Below are positions 63,288 through 64,000 of a DNA stretch of 64,000 bases, piece by piece. A model generated the notes under the pieces. The model had not been told where the DNA came from and made no database searches. It saw nothing but the letters and a program-made list of their open reading frames with translations. The position numbers and the translations under genes are program-made. Position 1 is the first letter of the stretch. Each line of letters opens with the position of its first letter. Source of the DNA: Mesorhizobium sp. M9A.F.Ca.ET.002.03.1.2 (GTDB lineage Bacteria; Pseudomonadota; Alphaproteobacteria; Rhizobiales; Rhizobiaceae); the NCBI RefSeq assembly GCF_003952365.1, contig NZ_CP034443.1:4209001-4273000 (forward strand), given 5' to 3'.

Positions 63288-64000
63288 CTAGTTCAGCTTT
63301 GCCAGGAACGCGTTGATCGCGTCAGCACCTTGCTTTGGATGCTGGCACATCCACCAATGACCCGCCCCTTCCAGAACGGCAACCTTTGCCCCGGCGCGCT
63401 CGGCAGAACGGCGCGCGAGCGTCTCGCCGCCGCCATAGGAATCTTCCGTCGCGCTCAGCGCCAGGCCGGGTTTGGCGGCTGCCCGCGGCAAGCCGGTTCC
63501 GAGTTCGCACATCACCGGTTGAGCGGCTGATCTGTACAGTGCCAGGATTGCCCTGCCCATCTCCGCGTTCGCACCCGCCGCCACCTTTTCAGCGATCGTC
63601 GAGGTCATGCCCAAGCTCTCGTACCGCTTGGCTCTGGCCTCGGCCGGCGTGCCGACCATCTGCGCAACCGCCTGCTCGCCGATTTCCGGTGTCTGCCAGA
63701 CCTGCGCCAGGTCGTGCCAGACGTAATCCGAGTCGAGCGCGCCCAGAACATCGGCCGTCCAAGACCGTATTAGGTCCGGGCGGTCCATTGCGATACGCAT
63801 GACATGTCCCCCGCCCCAGTCATGCCCCACGAGATCGATCGGTTGCGCCAACTTCTCGAGTTCGCCGGCAAGCCAGTCGCGATAAGCATCAATGGAACAG
63901 TCGAAGCCGGCAGGGATGACGGACCCAAATCCGGGTGGAGACAGCCGAACAATGTCATCGTCGCGCAGATGCGGGATGAGATCGTCCCAGATCGCCTCCG
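63288..64000 (-). CDS. Alpha/beta hydrolase, N-terminus outside window
   Basis: At least 237 aa; the frame continues beyond base 64000. Visible motifs: RLSPPGFG near the window edge, nucleophile region LVGHDWGGGH (Asp in the HDWGG nucleophile position, as in epoxide hydrolases and haloalkane dehalogenases), and His in EGAGHWWMCQHP near the C-terminus. An Asp nucleophile points to an epoxide hydrolase or dehalogenase rather than an esterase. The start codon is not in the window. Confidence 0.85.
   Translation of the reverse strand, partial: EAIWDDLIPHLRDDDIVRLSPPGFGSVIPAGFDCSIDAYRDWLAGELEKLAQPIDLVGHDWGGGHVMRIAMDRPDLIRSWTADVLGALDSDYVWHDLAQVWQTPEIGEQAVAQMVGTPAEARAKRYESLGMTSTIAEKVAAGANAEMGRAILALYRSAAQPVMCELGTGLPRAAAKPGLALSATEDSYGGGETLARRSAERAGAKVAVLEGAGHWWMCQHPKQGADAINAFLAKLN

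Noticed and set aside
63079..63291. Small plus-strand ORF ending MQRAIEDMQRLVAAGGTENAVLA
   Set aside because: Only its last 23 residues look protein-like, there is no ribosome site, and it overlaps the end of the converging hydrolase gene; at most a fragment of a decayed gene.

Overview
The window looks like chromosomal DNA of a Rhizobiales bacterium, most probably Mesorhizobium or a close relative. Evidence: high GC, a cyclic beta-1,2-glucan synthase/exporter pair (NdvB/NdvA), a LuxR/LuxI quorum-sensing pair, rhizobial-type palindromic intergenic repeats (a GAGCATGATC/TTTTCCGAA family and a CTTCTCCC...GGGAGAAG family), and the core gene types. No database search was possible; identifications rest on reading motifs.

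Layout. 1-6.8 kb: 3' part of ndvB, then ndvA and ccmC. 6.9-8.8 kb: divergent D-threonine aldolase-like enzyme and D-lyxose isomerase. 8.8-15.0 kb: tightly overlapping leftward MoxR operon (DUF4129-like, DUF4350, MoxR ATPase, DUF58, SpoIIM-like, RDD, small protein), followed by a membrane protein. 15.9-28.7 kb: a two-arm divergent catabolic/transport cluster. Leftward are an RpiR regulator, isochorismatase-like hydrolase, glutamine-synthetase-like ligase, and a single ORF joining an N-formylglutamate amidohydrolase-like domain to a class III aminotransferase. Rightward are a DadA-like FAD oxidoreductase, a Liv-type ABC importer with LivM and LivG fused, a PaiB-like protein and an ornithine cyclodeaminase-like enzyme. 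28.7-32.6 kb: metH behind a palindromic operator-like site.

32.8-37.6 kb is the accessory-looking part: luxR-luxI with a perfect 16-bp lux-box palindrome, a small unknown gene, then AT-richer DNA with a lipoprotein gene and another small unknown gene, a tRNA-Gln(CTG), and an IS5-family element. 37.6-59.8 kb is mostly housekeeping: YbhN-like protein, Ppx, RlmE, two MFS permeases, GuaB, RNase D, AspS, ParC, AI-2E-type permease, EamA permease, Bpt and SthA. 59.9-60.8 kb holds an Arg(TCG)-like tRNA gene whose anticodon loop is interrupted by 29 nt forming a hairpin, next to a winged-helix replication-initiator-like gene and AT-rich DNA, probably a mobile-element scar. The window ends with an alpha/beta hydrolase, an OpgC homologue and a second, truncated alpha/beta hydrolase.

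Functional links: NdvB makes and NdvA exports periplasmic cyclic glucan, and the OpgC homologue 56 kb away is a candidate for decorating it. The 16-29 kb genes look like one import-and-degrade module for an amine or amino-acid-like compound, under the RpiR regulator. The most unusual single object is the interrupted tRNA at 59952-60057; next are the amidohydrolase-aminotransferase fusion and the lux-linked AT-rich genes.
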